Source: an uncultured Bacteroidales bacterium
Lineage (GTDB): Bacteria; Bacteroidota; Bacteroidia; Bacteroidales; Paludibacteraceae
Direction of reading: 5' to 3'
NCBI GenBank assembly: GCA_946187695.1
Contig: CAMHSB010000002.1
Coordinates: forward strand, 1 to 64,000
DNA: 64,000 nt
Position 1 is the first letter of the stretch. The number at the start of each line of letters is the position of its first letter. The notes beneath the pieces were generated by a model. That model did no database searches. It worked only from the letters and a program-made list of their open reading frames with translations, and was not told where the DNA came from. Shown here piece after piece: positions 19,378-26,679 of the stretch. The position numbers and the translations under genes were made by a program.

Positions 19378-19518
19378 CCCCGAATGTCATTCGGATTTAT
19401 CTTTGCTTTCTTTGTTCATTGTTCCGAAATCTGATTTCGGTCATTTTAATTTTTGTCTTGACACTCTGGCACCCTGGCACTCTCTTTACTTAGTCCTTTT
19501 CACTACTGATTTGCATAC

Positions 19519-19552
19519 AAAAAAGCAACAACATCTTTCGACATTGTTGCTT
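19519..19552 (-). terminator. Rho-independent terminator after the Bro-N pseudogene
   Basis: On the minus strand AAGCAACAA pairs with TTGTTGCTT, with a small internal mismatch and a short GAAA loop, followed by a run of six T. It lies 20 bases beyond the stop of the broken gene. Confidence 0.8.
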
Positions 19553-19571
19553 ATAAAAGGATTCGTTTGCG

Positions 19572-20247
19572 TTATTCTTTCACTTCCTCTGCATCATCGA
19601 ACGGCAGTTCTTCTGGCGGATTGGTGAAGTTCATAGCCCGTTTGTCAGAGATTACCGTATCACCCAACTCTTGTTCCAGACGCTCACGAGCCACATGTGC
19701 CACATCTCCTCCACGCTGCGCAATGTTAGCGTTCTGCGCAAAACCTTTCGGGTTCTCTCGTTTACTCAATTCCGTCGCTGCCGCTTCCGCTAAACCATTC
19801 AGCATCAACTCCACGTTCGTCATGTTATCGCGAAGACTCTCTTTGCGCAAACCTTTATATTTTTTATACTCGCGCGTAGTCATTCCGCTCCATGCCCGTG
19901 AGATAATATCCGTCAGGATGGCATAGTCGTGCTCCTCTTTCATCCCGCCGCGTTGCCATTCGTCGGTCAAGCCTTTGCGTATCTCGATGGTCTTGATGCG
20001 CTGGTTGATCCATTCTTCCGAATAACCCAGACGACGGTAATTTCAGTTGTCCCATTTTTGAGGACAACTCACTTCCTTCTGCCTCCAACTTGGTTTTCAG
20101 CGCATTCCAGTACTTCCTTGGACGCGGGCTGTCGGTTAACACTTGGATCACATCCACCACCGAGAAGAAGTACTTTTCTTGCTTCTCGTCCCATACATAA
20201 CGGACCTGCTTGCCGTCAAATAACTGGATTTCGTTTTGCTCTGCCAT
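19572..20247 (-). pseudogene. Bro-N / DinD-like protein, disrupted by deletion and frameshift
   Basis: The ATG at 20247 opens a Bro-N-like domain (QVRYVWDEKQEKYFFSVVDV, then LTDSPRPRKYWNALKTKL and SELSSKMGQLK). Near 20040 the frame changes: the family-typical continuation YRRLGYSEEWINQRIKT is in another frame and runs to the stop at 19572 through ILTDIISRAWSGMT and a PPEELP ending. The segment normally between GQLK and the YRRLGYSEEW part is missing, so a deletion joined the two ends out of frame. Intact relatives are phage antirepressor/DinD-type DNA-binding proteins. Promoter and terminator remain intact, so the loss may be recent. A short truncated product could still be made. Confidence 0.75.
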
Positions 20248-20266
20248 AATCGTTCAAATTATGGTG

Positions 20267-20297
20267 CAAAGTTACAAAAAAATTCTGACATATGCAA
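20267..20297 (-). promoter_or_regulatory. Promoter of the Bro-N pseudogene
   Basis: Minus strand TTG (20295-20297), 20 bases, TAACTTTG (20267-20274). The upstream element reads TTGCATATGTCAG, the same extended form seen before the toxin-antitoxin operon. Confidence 0.75.
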
Positions 20298-20499
20298 GTA
20301 AATCGCAAGAAAAATTTTCGTTTTTTTCTCCTTTTTATAAGCAAATCAGTATGTCAAAGATCTTTTGCCCTTCTCTGTGTCGGGCGCAACTATTTATTTG
20401 GTATTTATATCGTGTTTATTATGTGTTTCCCTTCCATTTCCGCGACCATCTCGCGACTATCCTGAACGTCACTATAGGGTTCTTATCCCATTTTACTTT

Positions 20500-20680
20500 A
20501 CTTGTTCCTTTTCGGACTAAGCTTGTATAAATTTGCTTGTCCATTTTGTGCTTCCTTGTCTATTTTTTTATACAAGCTTGTATCTTTTTATCTACCTTGT
20601 GTCTTTTTTACCCAAAACCTCTTTCAAAAAAGACACAACCTCTGTTTCTTTTTGCACTCTTCCGTGCGCACTTTTATTTA
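20500..20680. repeat. Spacer block, inverted partner at about 24420-24600
   Basis: The plus strand here (GCTTGTATAAATTTGC, TATACAAGCTTG, CCCAAAACCTC, CTCTGTTTCTTT) reappears in the same order on the minus strand at 24420-24600, giving an inverted repeat of roughly 150 bases or more. A direct partial copy begins near 21010. Confidence 0.8.
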
Positions 20681-20716
20681 TATTTTTGACTTTTTTACTT
20701 GGTCCTTTTCTCTTCC

Positions 20717-20879
20717 GGTTTTGGTATAATCGGGTTTTGTCCTTATTATATTCTTATTATGTCCTACTTTTATGCAGGTTATTACCTGTTCAGAATTTTT
20801 ACTTGGTCCTTTTTTGCTTAGCTTGTTCCCTTTTTTTATTCAACTTGTTCCTTTTTGGACTAAGCTTGTTCCCTTTTTT
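20717..20879. repeat. 163-bp spacer repeat, copy 2
   Basis: Ungapped direct copy of 19098-19260, separated from it by the Bro-N pseudogene unit. Confidence 0.85.
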
Positions 20880-21234
20880 ACTCGACTTGTTCCTTTTTCG
20901 CCCCCAAAGGGAACAACCCTCACACCTACCTTGTGTCTTTTTTTGTCCTTCTCCCTCTTAGCTTGTTCCTTTTTCGCCCCCAAAGGGAACAACCCTCACA
21001 TCTAGCTTGTGTCTTTTTTTACCCAAAACCTCTTTCAAAAAAGACATAACCTCTGTTTCTTTTGCACTCTCCCGTGCGCACTATTTTTATATATCGTGTT
21101 TATGCTGTATTTTCTATTTTATTTCCCTTCCATTTCTCTTTCATTTCACTTCCATTCTCATTCGCATCCAGAACGTCACTGATGCGTCACTCTCCCCTCC
21201 TGCTTGTTCTCTTTTCACTTATAATGATGTAAAT

Positions 21235-21266
21235 AAAAAAGCAAGACACGAGATTTCTCTCATGTC
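21235..21266 (-). terminator. Rho-independent terminator of the toxin-antitoxin operon
   Basis: On the minus strand GACATGAGA and TCTCGTGTC form a nine-pair stem (one G-T) around a GAAA tetraloop, followed by TTGC and a run of six T. It lies about 29 bases past the toxin stop. Confidence 0.85.
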
Positions 21267-21294
21267 CGGCAAAAATAGAAATTCGCGTTAAGAA

Positions 21295-21603
21295 CTACAA
21301 GCCTTTCGCTAGTTTTTTCGGCTCTCTACGGGTTTCCCATATATCAGCTATCACCACTCGCGTTGTGCCCCTGTAATATATGAGTTTGCTTAAAGGAGTA
21401 ATAACACAACTGTGATATTCTTTATTTCGATGAGCTAATAATGGTTCCATCTTTCCCATACCTGGGAATTGCTCCAGATTCTTAGCAATCTTCTCCGCTT
21501 TCTCCATAAAATCCAAGCGTGTGTTTTCGCCAAACTCTCTCAGGACATAGTCCTCAATGAGATGCAGCGACTTGACTGCTCGTTGCGACCAAATCACACT
21601 CAT
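21295..21603 (-). CDS. RelE/ParE-family toxin
   Basis: 102 aa, the usual size. It begins with the family's VIWSQRAVKSLHLIEDYVL helix-strand pattern, has a FPGMGK turn near residue 48, and ends with the typical LIYYRGTTRVVIADIWETRR strand pair and Arg cluster. Such toxins either cleave mRNA at the ribosome (RelE) or block gyrase (ParE); the sequence looks more ParE-like, but this cannot be decided by eye. The ATG overlaps the antitoxin stop (ATGA), so the pair is translationally coupled in the antitoxin-first order. It has a shared promoter and its own terminator. Confidence 0.85.
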   Translation of the reverse strand: MSVIWSQRAVKSLHLIEDYVLREFGENTRLDFMEKAEKIAKNLEQFPGMGKMEPLLAHRNKEYHSCVITPLSKLIYYRGTTRVVIADIWETRREPKKLAKGL

Positions 21604-21839
21604 ACTGCCACAGCATATTGAGGATGAAAGACCTGGTCGGTCGTGTAATAACGACCTTCCTCAACATCGCGCTCCGCCTCATCAAGCCGCGCGTCTATCT
21701 CCTCCATCGTATAAGGAGTAAGAGGCTCACGGCTCAACCGCTGAACGTTTGCTTGCATCCGCTCTATCACTTTGACCTGTTCCGGAAGCGATAAAGTGAA
21801 CATCACTTGAATGAGGCTGTCTAATGTTTCCTGTGCCAT
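21600..21839 (-). CDS. Antitoxin of the RelE/ParE pair
   Basis: 79 aa from the ATG at 21839. A longer in-frame start at 21920 would overlap the promoter and is rejected. It is helical, with an N-terminal VMFTLSLPEQVKVIERM segment and a C-terminal acidic tail (YTMEEIDARLDEAERDVEEG, then TTDQVFHP), which is typical of antitoxins paired with this toxin class in Bacteroidales. It would bind and neutralise the toxin and probably repress the operon. Partner and position support the call more than sequence family does. Confidence 0.8.
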   Translation of the reverse strand: MAQETLDSLIQVMFTLSLPEQVKVIERMQANVQRLSREPLTPYTMEEIDARLDEAERDVEEGRYYTTDQVFHPQYAVAV

Positions 21840-21877
21840 ATTTGTCAGATTTTTGTTTTCGTTTTGCGTTTGCGACG

Positions 21878-21908
21878 CAAAAGTACTGCTTTTTTCTGAC
21901 ATACGCAA
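21878..21908 (-). promoter_or_regulatory. Promoter of the toxin-antitoxin operon
   Basis: Minus strand TTG (21906-21908), 20 bases, TACTTTTG (21878-21885); the upstream element reads CTTGCGTATGTCAG. The -7 element ends 38 bases before the antitoxin ATG. Confidence 0.78.
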
Positions 21909-22609
21909 GATTTTTGGCACTTTTTTCAGTTTTTTGCCTTCTTTTTCTTTATTTACATCATTTCAAAGGTCGCTCTGTGTTTTTTAAGTTCTTATCTCAC
22001 TTCCGTTCGAACGATAAATTTCGTTCTACGAAAAGAGTCTCACAGCTGAACTTTCTTTTACCCTAATCCGTGTCGGGCGCAACTTTTCTTTATATTTGTT
22101 AGACTATTTTTACTTGGTCCTTTTCTCTTGCAGTTTTATGTTTTCATAAAACATAGTGAAACAATTAATTTACGAGCTCGATTTGGTGTAAAACTTTGAA
22201 ATCTGCTTCAAAAAATCATATTTTTTACAGAAAGTTTGAAACACATTTCAAACCTTTGTCCTTGATTGGATGCTAAAAGTATAGCACGGAATACGACCTC
22301 ATGCTTTGCATCATTCTTCTATAGAGATGCACATTTGTGTGTCTCTTTTTTTGTTTCACTATGTCAATGTTCATCCTGCCATTTTTTTAGTGCTCAGCAG
22401 TTGCACTATATCTTTCTCCTTCCGGATCACATTTTTCCCGTGAGATTTTTGAGATTTTTGAGACTCTTTGCCTTAATCCGCTGATTCTCAGCCATCTACA
22501 AAGTCTCATTACAGTCTCACAAAAGTCTCAAAGTCTCATCGTCTCATTTCTTTTTTACTTTACTTAGTCCTTTTTACTCTTCCGCGCACGTACAAATAAC
22601 TACACGCAC
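21909..22609. other. Non-coding spacer upstream of the toxin-antitoxin operon
   Basis: No supportable gene. It contains the third GCCCG...AGGG element (22061-22085, minus) and a GTCTCA-rich repeat block (about 22439-22551) whose inverted copy is at about 23578-23675. Confidence 0.65.
22439..22551. repeat. GTCTCA-rich repeat block, inverted partner at 23578-23675
   Basis: The plus strand reads TGAGATTTTTGAG, CTACAAAGTCTCAT, CAAAGTCTCATCGTCTCATT; the minus strand of 23578-23675 carries the same landmarks in the same order. The two arms enclose the 58-codon gene and the central inverted-repeat element. Confidence 0.8.
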
Positions 22610-22648
22610 AAAAAACGGCAACTCCGTTTGATAGTGGAATTACCGTTT
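22610..22648 (-). terminator. Terminator of the 58-codon gene
   Basis: On the minus strand AAACGG and CCGTTT form the base of an interrupted stem (inner TCC/GGA pairing), followed by a T-run. It lies about 88 bases beyond the stop. Confidence 0.65.
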
Positions 22649-22735
22649 TATAATTATTATAAGGTGTTGATTAGTAAATCACCATGTTTTGAGGTATGAT
22701 GCGTAGGACATTGACGAAAATCTCAAAACGTGCCA

Positions 22736-22912
22736 TTAGCGTGCTTCTCTGATGTCATTCAACCCATAACGATGCCCCAAATCCTTGCACATCTCTTCAT
22801 AAACTTCCGCCCAAGGACGCTTAGGCTTGTTTCGCCAATTAGGATCGATCAATGTCTGACCAACCAATTGCTCATCCAATGCGAACATGCTTTCCTTTTT
22901 TACTGCTTCCAT
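22736..22912 (-). CDS. 58-aa protein of unknown function (orphan antitoxin?)
   Basis: The start at 22912 (MEAVKKESMFALDEQLVGQ) is preferred because a promoter lies just upstream; a longer open frame reads through that promoter. The product is charged and soluble, with TLIDPNWRNKPKRPWAEVY in the middle and no membrane segment or recognised domain. It occupies the same kind of unit (own promoter, own terminator, repeat spacers) as the adjacent toxin-antitoxin pair. Its size would suit an antitoxin or DNA-binding regulator, but no toxin gene follows, so this is speculation. Confidence 0.6.
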   Translation of the reverse strand: MEAVKKESMFALDEQLVGQTLIDPNWRNKPKRPWAEVYEEMCKDLGHRYGLNDIREAR

Positions 22913-22936
22913 ATTTGTGCCTTTTGATTTTTGGCA

Positions 22937-22967
22937 CAAAATTACTACATTTTTTTGATATACGCAA
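22937..22967 (-). promoter_or_regulatory. Promoter of the 58-codon gene
   Basis: Minus strand TTG (22965-22967), 20 bases, TAATTTTG (22937-22944), with the extended CTTGCGTATATCAA upstream form. Confidence 0.78.
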
Positions 22968-23206
22968 GCATTTTTGCAAAAATCGTTGTGATTCTTGCTT
23001 TTTTTACGGTAATCCACTATGTCAAAGATCAATTATCCAAAGTTTTAAGTGTTAGGATCGAACACTATTTTTCATTGTATTTTTGTATTTTATATTATTT
23101 TCTCCTTATCCCTTTTCGCACATCCGCGCACACTTTATATTTTGTCATGACAAAGTTGACAATTTGACAAACTTCTTAGCCACAAGGGCACGATTATTTG
23201 AAAATC

Positions 23207-23579
23207 TTCACTTAGTCCTTTTCACTCTAGCTTGGTCCTATTTAATATCTCCAGCTATGTCCACAAAACCGATCCATTAAGTGGAGCAACAAAATGTGTA
23301 AAAATTGACAAATTTTGTGCAAAATGTGTAATTTTCGATAATTCGGTTAACATTATGTAAATTTCTGTAATTTTATTTGCATATATCAAAAAAAAGCAGT
23401 ATCTTTGCGCCGTGATATGTATTAAAATATATAAATATGTTTTATAGCATAAAATTATTGCAATGAGTACTTAAAATCAAAAAATCGCCTACATGCCCCG
23501 CATACTTGCCTCATAAAAGGGATCGGTTTTGTGGACATAGCTGGAGATGATAAGAATCAGGTGAAAAGGACTAAGTGAA
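23207..23579. mobile_element. MITE-like element with perfect inverted ends
   Basis: Two inverted arm pairs are perfect: 23207-23225 with 23561-23579 (19 bp, containing CTTAGTCCTTTTCAC) and 23247-23275 with 23520-23548 (29 bp, containing CCAGCTATGTCCACAAAACC). Only the inner arms look like transposon ends; the outer pair matches the island's general spacer repeats. The 244-base core has no open frame of useful length but does carry a promoter. No transposase is present and no target duplication was identified. It could equally be a recombination or replication structure. Confidence 0.55.
23377..23407 (+). promoter_or_regulatory. Promoter inside the inverted-repeat element, no gene downstream
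   Basis: Plus strand TTG (23377-23379), 20 bases, TATCTTTG (23400-23407), with the extended TTGCATATATCAA form. Transcription would run through the right 29-bp arm; no open frame longer than a few codons follows (ATG TAT TAA), so an untranslated RNA or a relic is possible. Confidence 0.6.
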
Positions 23580-23675
23580 ATGAGACGATGAGACTTTGAG
23601 ACTTTGATGAGACTTTGTAGAAAGCTGATAATAAATGGATTATGATCGAAAGTCTCAAAATCTCAAAAATCTCAT
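23578..23675. repeat. GTCTCA-rich block, right inverted arm
   Basis: Minus-strand counterpart of 22439-22551. Confidence 0.8.
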
Positions 23676-24419
23676 GCAAAAACAATGACCGACATTGAAT
23701 GTCGGGGCAAGAGACAAAGTGAGATGAAAAACCGAATACAATTCGGGAAAATGGACAAAATAGACAAAAACAGAAAAGGTATTCGGTCATTTGGAGTGAA
23801 GGGATTAAGGAGTTAGGGGATGGAGAGTGGGACATGATTAGGGTGATGGAGTGATTAAAGTCTAGGATTGACAGGTAAATAGAAGGACGTGTACAGCTAA
23901 ATGCCGTTAGGTAGATGGAAGGGTAATAACGAACGTATATCGAACTAATAACGAAAGAATAACTAACGCCTCTCAGCATGGAGGAGGATATAGAACGGTT
24001 GATTTCAAAAATGCACCAAGCTAACTCAAAAAAGTACCAAGCCGGAGGGAAAGGGACTAAGTAAACAATACAAGTACAATACAAGTACAATACAAGCTGG
24101 AGTGAAAAGGACTAAGTAAAGAGAGTGCCAGAGTGCCACGACAAAAAATAATACAGGCTGAGAGTTGAACCAAGCAAAATTAATACAGGCTATAAGAAAA
24201 TTAATACAGGCTATAGCGGTGAATTGATAAAAAAGATACAAGGTGGAATGGAGGGTTGTTCCTTTTGGGGGCAAAAAGGGAACAAGGTAAGGGAACAAGG
24301 TAAGTAAAAAGGGAACAAGTACAAAAGGGACAGAAACCCTACAGAGACGTTCAGGATGATCGCGAGATGGTCGTGGAAATGGAAGGGGAACACATAATAT
24401 ACACGATATAAATACAAAA

Positions 24420-24600
24420 TAAATAGTTGCGCACGGGAGTGCGAAAGAAACAGAGGGTTGTGTCTTTTTTTGAAAGAGGTTTTGGGTAAAAAAGACACAA
24501 GGTAGATAAAAAGATACAAGCTTGTATAAAAAAAGACAAGGTGGTATAAAATAGACAAGCAAATTTATACAAGCCTAGTACAAAGACACAAGCTTGGCCC
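24420..24600. repeat. Spacer block, right inverted arm of 20500-20680
   Basis: Carries GAAAGAAACAGAGGG, GAAAGAGGTTTTGGGTAAAA and GATACAAGCTTGTATAAAA on the plus strand, matching the minus strand of 20500-20680. The following 24600-24740 holds purine-rich GGAACAAGCTAAG-type units. Confidence 0.8.
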
Positions 24601-24938
24601 GAAAAGGAACAAGTAAAGCAATAAAGGAACAGGCTGAAAGAGGAAGGGGACAAGCCGAGTAAAAAAGGGAACAAGCTAAGCAAAAAAGGACCAAGTAAAG
24701 CAAAAAAAGGGAACAAGCTAAGTCCGAAAAGGAACAAGTAAAAGAGTATCAGAATGAAGGATTGAAAGGGTGAAAGAATGAAAATCACGGGATATATACA
24801 TAGTATATATAAGGTGGTGCAGGATACGAGATAGGTCCAAGAACGAAAGGGAAACGGCAAGCGAATAGAAAATGTACAAAAACAAATAAAACACTTTTGA
24901 AATGATTGTCTATAGTTTTTATGGTTAATCAAAAACGC

Positions 24939-25053
24939 GGCAGCTTGGTTGTGGCCAACCGGATGAATTTTACGAGACTCTACTTGTAAGCGAGCTCCCA
25001 GATAGACTCTTGTAGGCATCCATCCCGTATGGTGAAAAGACCATCCTGCTGCC
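24939..25053 (+). ncRNA. Structured RNA candidate upstream of the second defence module
   Basis: Four helices nest without conflict in 115 bases. P1: GGCAGC (24939-24944) with GCTGCC (25048-25053). P2: GGTTG/CAACC hairpin (24947-24951 with 24956-24960). P3: GGATG (24961-24965) with CATCC (25017-25021), continued by ACGAG (24972-24976) with CTTGT (25009-25013). P4: ATGGT/ACCAT hairpin with a six-base GAAAAG loop (25029-25033 with 25040-25044). The region is less purine-biased and more GC-balanced than the spacer around it. It could be a riboregulator, leader or independent RNA. Not matched to a known family. Confidence 0.4.
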
Positions 25054-25149
25054 TTAAGAAAACAAATAAGAAAACAAGCCGAAAACAATTATTTATTACC
25101 AATCATTCAAAAGCAATAAAACGAAATAAATCTAATAACAGGAATACAA

Positions 25150-25166
25150 AACATGTCGCCCGCATG
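25150..25166 (+). repeat. 17-bp leader repeat, copy 1 (also at 28709-28725)
   Basis: AACATGTCGCCCGCATG occurs identically at 28709-28725. Both lie 20-35 bases before a gene start, both include an ATG opening with Met-Ser-Pro-Ala, and both are followed by an AGGG. They resemble the minus-strand GCCCG...AGGG elements upstream of rdrA and the toxin-antitoxin genes. Confidence 0.8.
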
Positions 25167-25185
25167 GGAACAGGGTGAAAAGAGT

Positions 25186-25572
25186 ATGTTAAGCGAAAAT
25201 GATAAAATCAATTTATTTGGAGGAAAGAACTGTATCCGCAAGTATTTCGCCAAAAGGGAAGCACTGAAGGATTTAGATCTCCTTATTGCCGAAGCTGATG
25301 AAATATTGGCATCTTATCCTCCTGTACAATTCGGAAACGAATTCGAAACTGCACAAATGTACACAAACCTTTTAGCCAAAGAAACACAATGGAGTGCCAA
25401 AGCAGATAATGCACTATGGAAGATCTTTGGGAAGCAGGCATCAGAGATCGGGCAAAAGTTCGAACTCACGATAGTCTATAATCCACTCCACGCCTATGCT
25501 GGTGTCAGAAGTACTCTGGAACAGAAGAGGTGCATCCTTATAGAATTTAGGGAAGACATTCGTTTACTATAG
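25186..25572 (+). CDS. Hypothetical protein, first gene of the second defence module
   Basis: 128 aa from the ATG at 25186, after GGGTGAAAAGAGT. An in-frame ATG at 25153 lies inside the 17-bp leader repeat and would add MSPAWEQGEKS. The product is soluble and mostly helical, with IRKYFAKREALKDLDLLIAE early, a central LAKETQWSAKADNALWKIFG and a C-terminal QKRCILIEFREDIRLL. No recognised domain, signal or membrane segment. It is 38 bases upstream of an Abi-like gene on the same strand, so it may belong to the same operon. Function unknown. Confidence 0.6.
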   Translation: MLSENDKINLFGGKNCIRKYFAKREALKDLDLLIAEADEILASYPPVQFGNEFETAQMYTNLLAKETQWSAKADNALWKIFGKQASEIGQKFELTIVYNPLHAYAGVRSTLEQKRCILIEFREDIRLL

Positions 25573-25610
25573 ATAGGCACGGAATAAACGGAAAAAACTA
25601 AAGCAGTAGT

Positions 25611-26648
25611 ATGACTATGAAATCATTTAATTTTAACAACTTTTTAACTTTCAAGAGGTTAACAAGATTTATCGCATATACTATTATTGCAATAGTAATC
25701 GCAGGTGTAACCTACTCTGTGCTATTATATTTACACCACTACAAATCAGATTTCCACTTATTCTCAAATACCAATTTTGGATTGTTGGGAGATTTTGTTG
25801 GGGGTGTAATTGGCACTTTGGTAGCAATCGTAGCTGCGCTATATATCATCAAATCATATAAGAAACAAATATCGCAAGGTAAGAAACAGACATTTGAGAC
25901 ATCGTTTACGTTGATGCTTGAAATGCATCGCAAAAATCTGCAAGAAGTAGAAATAAAAGATGCTCAAGGCAATACATTAACAGGACGTAAAGCCTTCAAG
26001 CCAATGGTAGAAGAATTGGAGGAATTATTCAAAGCAGTAGATAAGGCGATTGAAAAAAAATCAAATTCAGATGAGCGATTTGCCGAATGGAGAGAAAAGA
26101 AAAATCGCATGACATTAGCTCACAAGTTATCTTATGGATACTTCTTTTATAGTGTGAATTCTTACTTTTTAACTATTGACAAAAATGAGGCGTTGTACGA
26201 TTTGTGCGAGTTAGTGCGAACTGAAATAAAAGGGAGCAAAAATTTGCCAGATGAACTAAAGAACTTACAACACCATACGATTCTCGGACATTATTACCGC
26301 CATTTATTTAATATGGTGAACTGGGTTAATGCCGAAAGTTCTCTAACATTAAAAGAGAAACAAAAATTCTGCAAACTAATTCGTTCGCAGTTATCCGACT
26401 ATGAAGAAATCCTTCTTTACTATAATTCATTATCAAGTTTGGGAGAAGCATGGAATGAACCATTGGGAGAAAGGGAGGTGGAAAAGATGAATCTTATCGC
26501 GAAATATAGATTACTGAAGAATTGCCCATACTATTTGTATTATTTTGGCATCAAACCTTCCGAGACTTATGCTGTAGAGGACGAAAGTTGGTATAAGCGA
26601 GGAGAACTCTTTTTTGAAACGGATATTCGTTTGAGTAGGAAAAGTTAA
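25611..26648 (+). CDS. Membrane protein resembling putative phage abortive-infection proteins (putAbiC-like)
   Basis: 345 aa. Two hydrophobic segments near the N-terminus (about residues 20-42, ending VLLYLHHY, and 53-75, GDFVGGVIGTLVAIVAALYI) are followed by KKQISQGKKQTFETSFTLML and a long soluble helical domain. The arrangement of FGLLGDFVGGVIG after the first membrane segment, then a QxxxxxKKQTFE...LMLEMH motif, is what I associate with the putative abortive-infection family often found in Bacteroidota and Proteobacteria. The cytoplasmic domain would carry any effector function; no catalytic motif is evident. It lies between an unknown gene and the P-loop/MBL gene in a putative defence operon. 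Confidence 0.65.
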   Translation: MTMKSFNFNNFLTFKRLTRFIAYTIIAIVIAGVTYSVLLYLHHYKSDFHLFSNTNFGLLGDFVGGVIGTLVAIVAALYIIKSYKKQISQGKKQTFETSFTLMLEMHRKNLQEVEIKDAQGNTLTGRKAFKPMVEELEELFKAVDKAIEKKSNSDERFAEWREKKNRMTLAHKLSYGYFFYSVNSYFLTIDKNEALYDLCELVRTEIKGSKNLPDELKNLQHHTILGHYYRHLFNMVNWVNAESSLTLKEKQKFCKLIRSQLSDYEEILLYYNSLSSLGEAWNEPLGEREVEKMNLIAKYRLLKNCPYYLYYFGIKPSETYAVEDESWYKRGELFFETDIRLSRKS

Positions 26649-26679
26649 GCCATTATCAATGAAGCGCTAAGTGAATAGT

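Larger units (their letters stand above)
18888..19518. other. Non-coding spacer upstream of rdrA
   Basis: No convincing gene. It holds a GCCCG...AGGG element at its left edge, pyrimidine-rich CTTGTTCCTTTTT-type repeats on the plus strand (purine-rich in the sense of the flanking genes) and a 9-bp tandem repeat. Small plus-strand open frames here are low-complexity Phe/Leu/Ser translations of those repeats. Confidence 0.7.
20298..21234. other. Non-coding, repeat-rich spacer
   Basis: No supportable gene. It contains the second GCCCG...AGGG element (20368-20394, minus), two direct copies of a block around AAAACCTCTTTCAAAAAAG (20610-20635 and 21021-21046), a second copy of the 163-bp repeat and many TTGTTCCTTTTT units. 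Open frames here (for example at 20533-20961) are Phe/Leu-rich readings of T-runs. Confidence 0.7.
22968..25149. other. Long non-coding region at the centre of the island
   Basis: About 2.2 kb with no convincing protein gene. It contains the 23207-23579 inverted-repeat element with an internal promoter, the right-hand GTCTCA block, simple purine-rich tracts (GGAACAAG, GGGATTAAGGAGTTAGGG, ACAATACAAGTAC), the inverted copy of the 20500-20680 block, and a structured RNA candidate at 24939-25053. Minus-strand open frames at 23557-25088 translate the repeats as Phe/Leu/Ser-rich runs and are rejected. Confidence 0.7.

Noticed and set aside
20502..21005. Plus-strand open frames rich in Phe and Leu as membrane proteins
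   Set aside because: The apparent hydrophobic segments arise from repeated TTGTTCCTTTTT DNA, and the same DNA appears in several frames and copies.
18891..22085. GCCCG...AGGG copies as integron attC sites
   Set aside because: The flanking bases do not fit the attC core pairs (RYYYAAC/GTTRRRY), no extended attC-like palindrome encloses the genes, and no integron integrase is visible. Kept only as a boundary-like repeat.
24939..25053. Retron-type msr/msd RNA
   Set aside because: No reverse transcriptase gene nearby and no long a1/a2 repeat with the branching guanosine context; retained only as an unassigned structured RNA candidate.
23557..25088. Minus-strand open frames of up to 245 codons as genes
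   Set aside because: They translate purine-rich spacer repeats as Phe/Leu/Ser-rich runs, overlap each other in different frames, have no promoters or family motifs, and cross the structured RNA candidate.
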